Source: a virus. From it: 64,000 bases of DNA. Shown piece by piece: positions 13,589 to 21,951 of the stretch. The position numbers and the translations under genes are program-made. The stretch lies in the IMG/VR virus record IMGVR_UViG_3300044712_001218, positions 1 to 64,000 of that record. One strand, written 5' to 3'. The notes under the pieces were generated by a model. The model had not been told where the DNA came from, ran no database searches, and saw only the letters and a list, made by a program, of their open reading frames with translations. How positions within the stretch are numbered: position 1 is the first letter of the stretch; each line of letters opens with the position of its first letter.

Positions 13589-14320
13589 ATGGAAAGATTA
13601 AAAGCTCCTTCTCATATCAGATATGCCTTGGAATTATTTTCCTCAGATGCTTATCTCACCATTAACAAGAAACTCCTTCAACATTATGGTCCTAATATAG
13701 CAGTATTCCTATCTAATTTGGTGGATAAATATAAATACTTTAAGGAAAAAGGATTATTGGAAGATGACCGATTTTTCCAAACTCATAAACAACAAATGGA
13801 ATGGACTGGTTTAACCATCGAAAAACTTAGATCATGTAAGGTACTTTTAATAAAGGATGGGGTACTTGATTCTCTTATGAAAGGCTTGCCTCCTAAGGAA
13901 TGGTTCTATATTGATTTTGACAAATTAATGACAATTATATATCCCACGAATATTCGTCGGAAAACACGACGATTGATCATCGGAAAACACGACGAATATA
14001 AGGATAATAAATTTAAGGATAATAAAAATTATATAAAAAGTTTTGACAAAAAGACAATTCCTCCAACAATAGATATGGTCAAGGAGTATTGTAAGGAAAG
14101 AAGAAACAAAATCAATCCAGAAACCTTTATAGATTTCTACACCATGAAAGACTGGATGGTTGGTAAGACTAGAATGAAGGATTGGCAGGCAGCAGTCAGG
14201 ACATGGGAAAAGAACCACCAGAATGGAAATAATAGACCAAAGTATGCTTCTTCTGATGAAGACGATTATGATGATAAACCCTTACCTGACCACATAAAGA
14301 AATTATACGATAAAAGATGA
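13589..14320 (+). CDS. Replication initiator / helicase-loader-like protein, 243 aa
   Basis: The N-terminal ~115 residues (MERLKAPSHIRYALELFSSD ... TGLTIEKLRSCKVLLIKDGV) read as a winged-helix domain of the phage replisome organiser / DnaD type. A variable Lys/Arg/Asp-rich linker follows (about 123-150), then a C-terminal DnaD-like segment (IDFYTMKDWMVGKTRMKDWQ AAVRTWEKN). Position just before the DnaB-like helicase (4 nt overlap) supports a loader or initiator role. The linker DNA carries out-of-frame direct repeats that look like an origin, as in gene O of lambda. Confidence 0.7.
   Translation: MERLKAPSHIRYALELFSSDAYLTINKKLLQHYGPNIAVFLSNLVDKYKYFKEKGLLEDDRFFQTHKQQMEWTGLTIEKLRSCKVLLIKDGVLDSLMKGLPPKEWFYIDFDKLMTIIYPTNIRRKTRRLIIGKHDEYKDNKFKDNKNYIKSFDKKTIPPTIDMVKEYCKERRNKINPETFIDFYTMKDWMVGKTRMKDWQAAVRTWEKNHQNGNNRPKYASSDEDDYDDKPLPDHIKKLYDKR
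13957..14040. other. Candidate replication origin (iterons plus AT-rich unwinding region)
   Basis: A perfect 16 nt direct repeat, TCGGAAAACACGACGA, occurs at 13957-13972 and 13980-13995. The 23 nt offset puts the copies in different reading frames, so they encode different residues and the conservation is at DNA level. Copy 1 extends to a palindrome (TCGTCG/CGACGA). Downstream, AAGGATAATAAA is repeated at 14000-14011 and 14015-14026, then a very AT-rich stretch follows. Iterons plus unwinding element inside an initiator gene is the lambdoid origin layout. Confidence 0.6.
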
Positions 14321-15852
14321 TTGAAAGGAAACTTATACAGGGTCTTATTATATCCACCCAATTCATTCAGCGTATTTATCAACACTGGAACATCCAGTTA
14401 ATTGAATCATCTGCTGCAAAAAGATTGGCTTCATGGATCATTATTTATTACGAGCAGTATAATAAAGCCCCGGGCAAGGATATAGAAGGAATATTCCTTG
14501 AACGGGCAAGACTACTTGCTCCTGATCTTGCAGAAGATATTGAAAATATATTAGCAGAATTAAGTGATGAGTTTGAAGAGGAAGGATTAAACATAGATTA
14601 TTTAGTAGACCAAACCATAAAATATTTTAATGAACGTTCCCTCACTATTTTATGTGATCAGATACAGGCTAATCTACAAAATGGTGATTTAATTGAAGCA
14701 GAAAAACTAGCTATTGGGTATAAGAATATACAAAAGCAGACTGGTACATGGGTTGATCTAGGTTCTCCGGAGGTAATGGAAAAGATTGACCAAGCTTTTG
14801 ATATAAGCAACCAAGTGCTTATAAAATATCCACGAGCATTAGGAGAATTTTGGAATGATCAGCTGGTTAGGGGTGGCTTTGTTGCACTCATGGCTCCTGA
14901 AAAACGCGGCAAAACCTTTTGGTTGCTTGATCTTGCTATCCGAGCAGCAAGACAAGGCAGGAGAGTGGCATTCTTTCAAGCAGGAGATATGAGCGAAGGA
15001 CAGCAATTAAAGCGGATTGGTGTTTATCTGACTAAAAAGAGCAATATTGAGAAGTATTCCGGAAAGATGTTTGAACCGGTAAAGGATTGTATATTTAACC
15101 AGATGGGTACCTGTAAGAAAAAAGAAAGGGAATGTGACTCAGCTGTTTTTGAAGGAAGGACGGAAAAGGAATTAAGAAGAGAAATTACCATTGATGAGTT
15201 AAAAGAGGCCTATGAAGAGAATCCTGATTATTCTGCCTGTACTAATTGTGCGGAATATGAAGGTTCCAAATGGGGGTGTGTTTGGTTAAAGGAAGTTAAT
15301 ACCGGGGCTCCCTTAACCAGTACAGAAGCCAAGGAAGCGGTAGGGGAATTCTTCGCCAAAGAATCAAGAAACTTTAGATTATCCACTCATGTCAACGGTA
15401 CCTTAACCGTCAGGGAAGCCTCCTCTATTCTGGAGATATGGGAAAGGCAGGATAATTTTGTGCCTGATGTCATTCTCTTTGACTACGCTGACATTATGAT
15501 GGATAATGATCATACCAAAGAATTCCGACATAAACAGAATAACATATGGATGCAGCTTAGGGGATTATCACAGGAAAGATTTGCTTTGGTTATTACCGCT
15601 ACTCAGGCTGACGCTAACAGTTATACCAAGGATTTATTAAAACTGGAAAACTTCTCAGAGGACAAAAGGAAATATGCTCATGTAACCGCTATGTATGGCC
15701 TTAACCAAGATCATAATGGAAGGGAGAAGGCAATAGGTATTATGAGAATAAATGAGTTGGTGGTAAGGGAAGGAGACTTTAACAATAAGAATCAGATTAA
15801 CGTACTACAGAATCTTAAAAGAGGCATTCCATTCATTGGGAGCTATTGGTGA
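14317..15852 (+). CDS. DnaB-like replicative helicase, 511 aa
   Basis: A helical N-terminal domain (about 1-150) precedes a RecA-like ATPase core: the Walker A-like loop is MAPEKRGKTFWLLDLAI, Walker B is VILFDYADIM, and the motif 3 region is ITATQAD. A cysteine-rich insertion (about 258-325: CIFNQMGTCKKKERECD and CTNCAEYEGSKWGC) is a probable zinc-binding module and is unusual for DnaB. Loading by the preceding gene and priming by the primase at 10130 would complete the fork machinery. Confidence 0.78.
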   Translation: MIERKLIQGLIISTQFIQRIYQHWNIQLIESSAAKRLASWIIIYYEQYNKAPGKDIEGIFLERARLLAPDLAEDIENILAELSDEFEEEGLNIDYLVDQTIKYFNERSLTILCDQIQANLQNGDLIEAEKLAIGYKNIQKQTGTWVDLGSPEVMEKIDQAFDISNQVLIKYPRALGEFWNDQLVRGGFVALMAPEKRGKTFWLLDLAIRAARQGRRVAFFQAGDMSEGQQLKRIGVYLTKKSNIEKYSGKMFEPVKDCIFNQMGTCKKKERECDSAVFEGRTEKELRREITIDELKEAYEENPDYSACTNCAEYEGSKWGCVWLKEVNTGAPLTSTEAKEAVGEFFAKESRNFRLSTHVNGTLTVREASSILEIWERQDNFVPDVILFDYADIMMDNDHTKEFRHKQNNIWMQLRGLSQERFALVITATQADANSYTKDLLKLENFSEDKRKYAHVTAMYGLNQDHNGREKAIGIMRINELVVREGDFNNKNQINVLQNLKRGIPFIGSYW

Positions 15853-15875
15853 AAATTAATTTAATAAATAAAATT

Positions 15876-16895
15876 ATGAAAGTAGAGGTAAAAGTAAAAG
15901 ATTTATTTCCTAATCCATATCGTAATATGAAAGAATATCCAGTGGATAGAGAAAAAATAGAAGCCCTTAAAAACTCAATAGAACAAACTGAATTTTGGGA
16001 TAATTTAGTAGCAAGAAAAGAAAATGGACAAATTCAAATTGCTTATGGTCATCATAGATTGATAGCTTTACAAGAGTTAGAGATAGAAAAAATCGGAATT
16101 ACTATAAGAGATTTAGATGATTCCACAATGCTTCAAATAATGGCCAATGAAAATATGGAGCAATGGAGTAGTTCTACTTCTGTAGTAATTGAAACCGTCA
16201 AAGCTACCCGGGATTTTCTAAACTCGGAATTGGCGAAGTATGATAGCTGGGAGGAATTTAGAGCTAATAGATTTATTAGCTCACTTATTGATGGTGAAAG
16301 AGGTTATAGAAGTGCTAAAGGGCAAGGTGTCGGTCAAACCACCATCCTCAAGTTCTTAGGGAAGAACTGGGAAAAGAAACAACATTTGATTCAGGATGCG
16401 TTGCATACATTGGATCTTATCAAAGATGATATAATTGATGAAAAGGCGATAAAACAATTAGAGGTAAAACATTTAAAAGAATTTACCTCCAACGTTGAAA
16501 AAAATAAGACATCAAAAAAAGACCAAGTAAAATATGCTAAAATAATAAAAGAGGAAGAAGTAAAAGCAAATAAAGTTAAAGATATTTTTGTGCGAGAAAA
16601 ATATGAAACACCTAAAAAAAATAAACTAGAATTAGATAATAGAAAAATAAAATTTGAGGATATAATAGCAGAAACAACTAATAATGCTGATGAATTATCT
16701 GAAAAACTAAAAATAATAATAAAATATAAAGAAGATTTTGATTCTGTTTACTATAGACAAACTATAGAGCGTCTTCGATTATTAATGAGTATAGATTCAT
16801 TAAAAAAACAATTTGTAATATTAACTAAACAAATAAAAGAATATGAAGAAGAAACCGTCACTGGAGAAGATGATACTCTCCGTATTGGAAGATGA
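15876..16895 (+). CDS. ParB/Srx-fold protein, 339 aa
   Basis: MKVEVKVKDLFPNPYRNMKE opens a ParB N-terminal domain; IQIAYGHHRLIALQELEIE carries the signature G-H-x-R motif, followed by IMANENMEQW. A helical, Lys-rich C-terminal half (190-339) is probably coiled coil and DNA-binding. The start at 15876 is preferred to 15846 because it opens the domain. Phage ParB-like proteins act in partition, DNA cleavage or transcription control; which applies here is not shown. The C-terminus overlaps the next gene. Confidence 0.7.
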   Translation: MKVEVKVKDLFPNPYRNMKEYPVDREKIEALKNSIEQTEFWDNLVARKENGQIQIAYGHHRLIALQELEIEKIGITIRDLDDSTMLQIMANENMEQWSSSTSVVIETVKATRDFLNSELAKYDSWEEFRANRFISSLIDGERGYRSAKGQGVGQTTILKFLGKNWEKKQHLIQDALHTLDLIKDDIIDEKAIKQLEVKHLKEFTSNVEKNKTSKKDQVKYAKIIKEEEVKANKVKDIFVREKYETPKKNKLELDNRKIKFEDIIAETTNNADELSEKLKIIIKYKEDFDSVYYRQTIERLRLLMSIDSLKKQFVILTKQIKEYEEETVTGEDDTLRIGR

Positions 16896-17280
16896 ATTGA
16901 ATGAATCAACTTCATCATTTTTAACTATTCCTAATATAGCAGAGGCCATATATGGATATGGATATGGAAAAAGAACTGCTTTTATTTATAATAAACAAAT
17001 AAGAGAAAGAATGGGAAAAGTTCGATTATTAGCAGAACAAAATGGAATGATAGTGATTCCTTTAAGAAAGGCAATCAAAAACGATCCATCAAAGAAATTT
17101 AGAATAGTTGGATGGAAAATTGCAGATGAAAGTGATCAAAAATATATATTTGATGAATTATTATTTATAAAAAGAAAGGGAGAAGAACATTCCAATACTT
17201 TTTTAAAATTAAAAACAGAAGCAAAACAACAGGGAATCCTGACTTATGAAAAAATAAGAGAGTTGAGAGAATTAAACTAA
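16843..17280 (+). CDS. Hypothetical DNA-binding-like protein, 145 aa
   Basis: ILSVLEDELNESTSSFLTIP NIAEAIYG ... KVRLLAEQNGMIVIPLRKA suggests a winged-helix domain with a long C-terminal helix. It overlaps the ParB-like gene by 53 nt; an internal ATG at 16870 is an alternative start. No family is named with confidence. Confidence 0.5.
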   Translation: MKKKPSLEKMILSVLEDELNESTSSFLTIPNIAEAIYGYGYGKRTAFIYNKQIRERMGKVRLLAEQNGMIVIPLRKAIKNDPSKKFRIVGWKIADESDQKYIFDELLFIKRKGEEHSNTFLKLKTEAKQQGILTYEKIRELRELN

Positions 17281-17297
17281 TCTAAATATCTAAATAT

Positions 17298-17654
17298 ATG
17301 TTTAAAATAAGAAAAGAGTTTACTTTTTCAGCCAGCCATCAACTCAGAGGATTACCGGAAACACATCCCTGCAGTAGGCTTCATGGACATAATTACATAG
17401 TTACGGTGGAATTAAAATCTACCCATGTGAGTGATATTGGTTTTGTAAGGGATTATCATGAACTGGATGAAATAAAAAAGTATATTGATACCAAGTGGGA
17501 TCATAGACATTTAAACGATCAAATGTTGGATAATCCTACTGCTGAGAATATGGCCCAGCATCTTTTCATGACCTTTAAATCTCAGTTCCCGGAACTCTGT
17601 GCTATTGAAGTAAGTGAAACCCCCAAAACAAATGCCATTTATTATGAGTTTTGA
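17298..17654 (+). CDS. queD: 6-carboxytetrahydropterin synthase (QueD), 118 aa
   Basis: FSASHQLRGLPETHPCSRLHGHNYIV (split here as FSASHQL and CSRLHGHNY) shows the zinc-binding His triad and catalytic Cys of the 6-pyruvoyl-tetrahydropterin synthase fold; DHRHLND and the C-terminal VSETPKTNA complete the family pattern. QueD turns dihydroneopterin triphosphate from FolE into 6-carboxy-5,6,7,8-tetrahydropterin, the second step towards preQ0. Normal length. The stop overlaps queE by 11 nt. Confidence 0.92.
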   Translation: MFKIRKEFTFSASHQLRGLPETHPCSRLHGHNYIVTVELKSTHVSDIGFVRDYHELDEIKKYIDTKWDHRHLNDQMLDNPTAENMAQHLFMTFKSQFPELCAIEVSETPKTNAIYYEF

Positions 17655-18408
17655 AATAATTAAAGCAAACCCTGACTTTAAGAAGGAAGCTCCTTTTTCC
17701 AGCAATTTCTTAGAAGTAGCAGAATTCTTTTGCGATACCATACAAGGAGAAAATTTTATTGGTTATCCAGCAGCCTTTCTCAGACTTCAAAACTGTACAT
17801 TAAACTGTGCGTGGTGTGACACTAGTGAAGTCTGGAGATATGGGAACCCTTATTCCTTTGATGAAATATTTGAGTTAATGGATCAGGCCGACCTACCAAG
17901 AAAGCTCCACGATGGTCAACATCTTATTTTAACCGGTGGTAGTCCATTAAAACAACAAATCCCATTAATTAATTTTATTGATGCCTTTATTACCTTATAC
18001 GGATTTGGGCCTTATATTGAAGTGGAAAATGAATGTGTAGTAAGGCCCCTTGATAGGATGATAAATTATGTGGATTGTTGGAATAATTCCCCTAAACTAT
18101 CTACCAGTGGTAATCCAAAGAGTAAAAGATATAAACCAGAGATATTGAAGATAATGTCTGAACTGGATAATTCTTGGTTTAAGTTTGTAATCACGGAAGA
18201 ATCAGATGACGATTGGAATGAAATAGTAACTGATTATTTAGACCCCGGTCTTATAAGAAAAGACCAAATCGTACTGATGCCATGCGGAGCTACCAAATTA
18301 GAGTTAGAGGAAAATAGGCAAAGGGTAGTTGATCTGGCAGTGGAATTCAACGTACGATATACAAGCCGCGAACATATAATTTTGTGGGATAAACGTACTG
18401 GCGTATGA
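17644..18408 (+). CDS. queE: 7-carboxy-7-deazaguanine synthase (QueE), radical SAM, 254 aa
   Basis: The radical-SAM cluster motif is in CTLNCAWCD (C-x3-C-x2-C), preceded by DTIQGENFIGYPAAFLRLQN, the QueE substrate loop. LTGGSPLKQ and YIEVENECVVRP are family strands. QueE contracts the pterin ring to 7-carboxy-7-deazaguanine. The ATG at 17644 overlaps the end of queD; an upstream in-frame start is not needed. The product feeds QueC at 19617. Confidence 0.92.
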   Translation: MSFEIIKANPDFKKEAPFSSNFLEVAEFFCDTIQGENFIGYPAAFLRLQNCTLNCAWCDTSEVWRYGNPYSFDEIFELMDQADLPRKLHDGQHLILTGGSPLKQQIPLINFIDAFITLYGFGPYIEVENECVVRPLDRMINYVDCWNNSPKLSTSGNPKSKRYKPEILKIMSELDNSWFKFVITEESDDDWNEIVTDYLDPGLIRKDQIVLMPCGATKLELEENRQRVVDLAVEFNVRYTSREHIILWDKRTGV

Positions 18409-18746
18409 TTGATGCCAGTCAATTAATAAGTATTGTGGAGGAACTAAACGTGGTTCTTGAATTAGACCCTCCCATTGACCCAACTCTTCCGGTAAACGTT
18501 TTATTAGAGGAGGTGGAGGCAGTATTTTTAATGACTGAAGAGGAAGACAAATTTTCAGATAATACCAGACTAACCATAAATTCATATCTTAGAGAAAGGA
18601 GGAAAAATAAGACCTGTAACGAATATTTCCCTTACTTTGAAAATACGGAACTAGCTAGGCTTGATCACCGTATATATAAACTCAAACTAACCAAGTGGGA
18701 GCATTTAAACAAAAATATAATTGCCAAAACCCTTGGAAGGAATTAA
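18405..18746 (+). CDS. Hypothetical acidic protein, short paralogue of the next gene, 113 aa
   Basis: Its first ~62 residues (LISIVEELNVVLELDPPIDP ... EEEDKF ... NSYL) align with those of the gene at 18810 (QLKAAAVEMNDVMSLNPPID ... EPEDEF ... DELS): PPID followed by an acidic E-x-E-D-x-F box at the same spacing. The C-terminal half is basic and different. No family name is known for this small domain. The start overlaps queE by 4 nt. Confidence 0.6.
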   Translation: MIDASQLISIVEELNVVLELDPPIDPTLPVNVLLEEVEAVFLMTEEEDKFSDNTRLTINSYLRERRKNKTCNEYFPYFENTELARLDHRIYKLKLTKWEHLNKNIIAKTLGRN

Positions 18747-18754
18747 AAATTATT
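18745..18754 (+). promoter_or_regulatory. Candidate promoter element TTTGTATATT
   Basis: This string lies in the 63 nt gap before the gene at 18810 and is shared with the gap before the gene at 2916. A TTG lies about 17 nt upstream. It does not fit the TAnnTTTG consensus exactly, so it is listed as a candidate only. Confidence 0.3.
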
Positions 18755-18809
18755 TGTATATTTATTCTTTATTAATCATTTATTATAAACCAATTAAATT
18801 TTTTGACAA

Positions 18810-19604
18810 ATGGCAACATTAAAACAGTTGAAAGCAGCAGCAGTAGAAATGAATGACGTAATGTCATTAAATCCTCCTATTGATGTTAAGTTGGCAGAAG
18901 ACGAACTGACTGAGAAGATTAAGGAAGCTATCGGTATTATGGAACCGGAAGATGAATTCGGAGAAGCCACTCAGGCAGTTATTGATGAGCTCAGTGCCAA
19001 GAAAGCTAAACCCGCTCGTGGCAAAGCAGCCAAAGAAGAAGAACCGGAAGAGGAAGAAGAACCTGTCGAAGAAGCTGAAGAAGCAGAGGAAGAACCTGAA
19101 GCTGAAGAAGCAGAGGAAGAACCTGAAGCTGAAGAAGAACCGGAAGAAGATGATCTGACCACTCAGGTGGAAGATGCTGAAAAGCTCAGTGAATTGAAAG
19201 ACCTTGCCAAGGAGAATGAGGAATTCAAACCTCTCCGTAGCAAACTGAGTTCTTATAAGACAGCATCCGAACTGAGAAAGGAAATGCTGAAGCTTCTGGA
19301 GAAACCGGCAAAGAAAGCAGCTCCTAAGGAAGCAGCTAAAGCAGAGAAGAAGGCTGAAAAGAAAGAGAAAAAGGAACCTAAGGAAAAAGGCCCGGGCGTA
19401 ATCGCTACGATCGTGGACATTCTGGAGAAGGCAGGAAAGAAAGGAATCACCAAGGAAGAAATCCATGCCAAACTCGTTCCTATGTTCCCTGACAAATCAC
19501 CTGACTCTTTAAAAGCTACCATTTCCGTTCAGGTTCCTTATCGCGTTAACAAAGAGCGCTGGGAAGTTGTTAAGTTGGAAGGTGGTCGTTTTGCCAAGAA
19601 GTAA
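18810..19604 (+). CDS. Acidic/basic linker protein with C-terminal winged-helix-like domain, 264 aa
   Basis: Three parts are visible. Residues 1-65 are a small helical domain shared with the preceding gene. Residues about 70-118 are an extreme Glu/Ala/Pro tract. A central helical segment (about 120-170) and a Lys-rich linker (about 170-195) lead to a C-terminal winged-helix-like domain (GVIATIVDILEKAGKKGITK ... RVNKERWEVVKL). The last segment resembles DNA-binding domains used in phage transcription regulators. Codon use is biased towards GC-ending codons, suggesting strong expression, possibly as a nucleoid-like or transcription-associated protein. Function is unknown. Confidence 0.65.
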   Translation: MATLKQLKAAAVEMNDVMSLNPPIDVKLAEDELTEKIKEAIGIMEPEDEFGEATQAVIDELSAKKAKPARGKAAKEEEPEEEEEPVEEAEEAEEEPEAEEAEEEPEAEEEPEEDDLTTQVEDAEKLSELKDLAKENEEFKPLRSKLSSYKTASELRKEMLKLLEKPAKKAAPKEAAKAEKKAEKKEKKEPKEKGPGVIATIVDILEKAGKKGITKEEIHAKLVPMFPDKSPDSLKATISVQVPYRVNKERWEVVKLEGGRFAKK

Positions 19605-19616
19605 TTATTGCTCCCG

Positions 19617-20342
19617 ATGCGTAAAGTGGTCATAGGCTTAAGCGGAGGGATGGATTCGGCCACCCTACTGGGGTATTACCTCAGTTTGGGTGCCGAAGTC
19701 CATTGTTGTTCTTTCTATTATGGTTCTAAACATGGTCAATGGGAAGGCAGAGCAGCCAATAATCTGTTTGAATTTTATAATCAAAGAGGCTTTCCGATCA
19801 TCCGTCATTTCTTTGACTTAAGATCAGTGTTTACGAATTTTCAATCTAATCTCCTCAAATCAGGAGGAGCTATCCCTGAAGGACATTATGATGATGAGAG
19901 CATGCGTTTGACCGTTGTGCCGGGGAGAAATATGATTTTTGCTTCCATTATGGCAGGACTGGCAGAATCTATAAAAGCAGATACTATTGCCCTTGGGGTT
20001 CATTCTGGAGATCATCATATATACCCTGATTGCCGACCTGAATTCATTCGTGCTTTAATGGATACTATTGAATTCTCCACTGATGGTGGAGTAAGAGTAG
20101 AAGCTCCTTTTATCTATGAAGACAAATCAACCATACTTAAAATGGGGTATGGTTTTGAACAAAATGTTCCATATCAACTCACCCGTACCTGTTATAAAGA
20201 TCAGGAGAAGAGTTGTGGAAAATGTGGTTCATGTACAGAAAGAATATTTGCATTTAATGAATTAGGATTACAAGATCCCATTCCTTATGAAAATGATTGG
20301 AATATTGTTTTAAAAACTGCTTTAGCTCTAAAAGGAGAATAA
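19617..20342 (+). CDS. queC: 7-cyano-7-deazaguanine synthase (QueC), 241 aa
   Basis: GLSGGMDSATLLGYY is the N-type ATP pyrophosphatase PP-loop (SGGxDS). VVPGRNMIFASIMAGLAES and LGVHSGDHHIYPDCRPEF are QueC signatures, and CYKDQEKSCGKCGSCTER holds the four zinc cysteines. It converts 7-carboxy-7-deazaguanine to preQ0 with ATP and ammonia. No amidotransferase or QueF-like reductase is seen in the window, so preQ0 is the predicted end product. ATG 19617 is preferred over an upstream TTG. Confidence 0.92.
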   Translation: MRKVVIGLSGGMDSATLLGYYLSLGAEVHCCSFYYGSKHGQWEGRAANNLFEFYNQRGFPIIRHFFDLRSVFTNFQSNLLKSGGAIPEGHYDDESMRLTVVPGRNMIFASIMAGLAESIKADTIALGVHSGDHHIYPDCRPEFIRALMDTIEFSTDGGVRVEAPFIYEDKSTILKMGYGFEQNVPYQLTRTCYKDQEKSCGKCGSCTERIFAFNELGLQDPIPYENDWNIVLKTALALKGE

Positions 20343-20345
20343 AAT

Positions 20346-21071
20346 ATGCCTAATCCCAAAGATCCTATAAAACTTGCCGAATATAAAGAGAATATGAGAA
20401 ATATTGCTCTTGAAAAAGGGTATGGTAAATGGATGAAAGGACGTAAAAATACTCCCGGAGCTTTAGCATTGAATTTATATATTAAATCAATTAAAGGAGA
20501 ATTAATTAAAATGAGGAGAATCCACTATTGTATAGTATGTGGCTCCTCATTTTATGATTATCCTTATAAAAAAGGTTTAAAATTTTGTTCAAAAAGCTGT
20601 TATTTGATAAATCATAAAAAATTACCAGAAGAAATTATTATCAAATTAATAAAAGCTGGTAAAAGATTACATCCAAAAAATGAGAGAATTTCAAATAATG
20701 GATTTGCTAATCCTGAGAATAGAAAAGGGAAAACATATAACGAAATATATGGAGATGATGCAGAAAAAGAAAAATTAAAAAGAAGTTTAGGCCATTTAAA
20801 AAGATTTAAAAATAAACTTAGAAATGGATGTCGTGATAAAATAAATGGGGAAACTAAATATAAAATTTGGAGGAATACCATTTTTAAAAGAGACAATTAT
20901 ACTTGTGTTGATTGTGGAAAAAAGGGAGGAAAATTACATGCTCATCATATTTATAATTGGGCCAAGAATCCTAAGTTAAGATATAGAACTTCCAATGGAA
21001 TAACTTTATGTACTAAATGCCATTCAGAAAAACACCCAAACATTAAAAAATTAATATTAAGTAATTCTTAA
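20346..21071 (+). CDS. HNH homing endonuclease, free-standing, 241 aa
   Basis: A basic N-terminus with NUMOD-like turns ([16 protein letters not shown]) is followed by a zinc finger (CIVCGSSF ... FCSKSC). The C-terminal HNH domain has [30 protein letters not shown] ... [14 protein letters not shown], with both zinc Cys pairs and the catalytic His. It separates queC from folE and is AT-richer than both, the pattern of a selfish free-standing nuclease that landed in the deazaguanine operon. Confidence 0.85.
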   Translation: MPNPKDPIKLAEYKENMRNIALEKGYGKWMKGRKNTPGALALNLYIKSIKGELIKMRRIHYCIVCGSSFYDYPYKKGLKFCSKSCYLINHKKLPEEIIIKLIKAGKRLHPKNERISNNGFANPENRKGKTYNEIYGDDAEKEKLKRSLGHLKRFKNKLRNGCRDKINGETKYKIWRNTIFKRDNYTCVDCGKKGGKLHAHHIYNWAKNPKLRYRTSNGITLCTKCHSEKHPNIKKLILSNS

Positions 21072-21075
21072 AATT

Positions 21076-21951
21076 ATGAATAAACTATATTTAACTTGGG
21101 AAGACGTAATGAATAAATTACGCACCGTAGACTTATTAAATAAAAAGGTCTACGGTGTCCCTAATGGCGGTATGATTGCTGCCGGATTCCTTAATTATGC
21201 CAAGAAGGTATATAAACCGGAATTTGCTGATATTATTCTTGATGATATTATTGATTCCGGAGGGACACAGAAGTGGTATAAGAAACAATTTCCCGATACC
21301 GTTTTTCATGCCTTATTTGATAAACAACTGGATCCTCAACTTCATGATCAGTGGGTAGTTTTTCCATGGGAAGCTCAACATCCTAATGGTGAGAATACAG
21401 TTCAGCATAATATTATCAGACAGCTCCAGTATATTGGAGAAGATGTTAATAGGGAAGGATTATTGAAAACTCCTGATAGAGTAGTAAAGATGTGGGGTGA
21501 AATCTTTTCCGGATATGATAAAGATGCCAAAGAACTTCTTACCACCTTTGATGCTGACGGTTATGCTGATCATTATGATGAGATTGTACTATTGAAGGAC
21601 ATTGAAGTTTATTCCATGTGTGAACATCACATGCTGCCTTTCTTCGGTAAAGCTCATGTAGCCTATATTCCTGGAAAAAAGATTGTAGGTATAAGTAAAC
21701 TGGCAAGACTGGTAGATATGTATGCTAGAAGACTTCAAATACAAGAGCGTATTGGTGATCAGGTCACTTCGAGCATTATGGAGTTATTAGAACCAAAAGG
21801 AGCTGCTTGCATAATAGAGGCAACTCATATGTGTATGCGGATGAGAGGAGTTCAGAAGCAGAACTCTATTATGACTACCTCCAGCATGAAGGGAGCCTTC
21901 TTGGATAAGCCGGCCGCTCGTAATGAACTCATGGAATTAATACGGCGATGA
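21076..21951 (+). CDS. folE: Phosphoribosyltransferase-GTP cyclohydrolase I fusion, 291 aa
   Basis: Residues about 108-291 are Fol[21 protein letters not shown] with zinc Cys/His ligands, [20 protein letters not shown], and [12 protein letters not shown]. Residues about 1-100 are a type I phosphoribosyltransferase-like domain with [14 protein letters not shown] and a PRPP-binding loop [14 protein letters not shown]. FolE opens the GTP ring to dihydroneopterin triphosphate, the first step of preQ0 synthesis; the extra domain could supply purine nucleotides by salvage, an inference. Classical FolE enzymes are about 190-220 aa, so the extension is a real addition. Confidence 0.88.
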   Translation: MNKLYLTWEDVMNKLRTVDLLNKKVYGVPNGGMIAAGFLNYAKKVYKPEFADIILDDIIDSGGTQKWYKKQFPDTVFHALFDKQLDPQLHDQWVVFPWEAQHPNGENTVQHNIIRQLQYIGEDVNREGLLKTPDRVVKMWGEIFSGYDKDAKELLTTFDADGYADHYDEIVLLKDIEVYSMCEHHMLPFFGKAHVAYIPGKKIVGISKLARLVDMYARRLQIQERIGDQVTSSIMELLEPKGAACIIEATHMCMRMRGVQKQNSIMTTSSMKGAFLDKPAARNELMELIRR

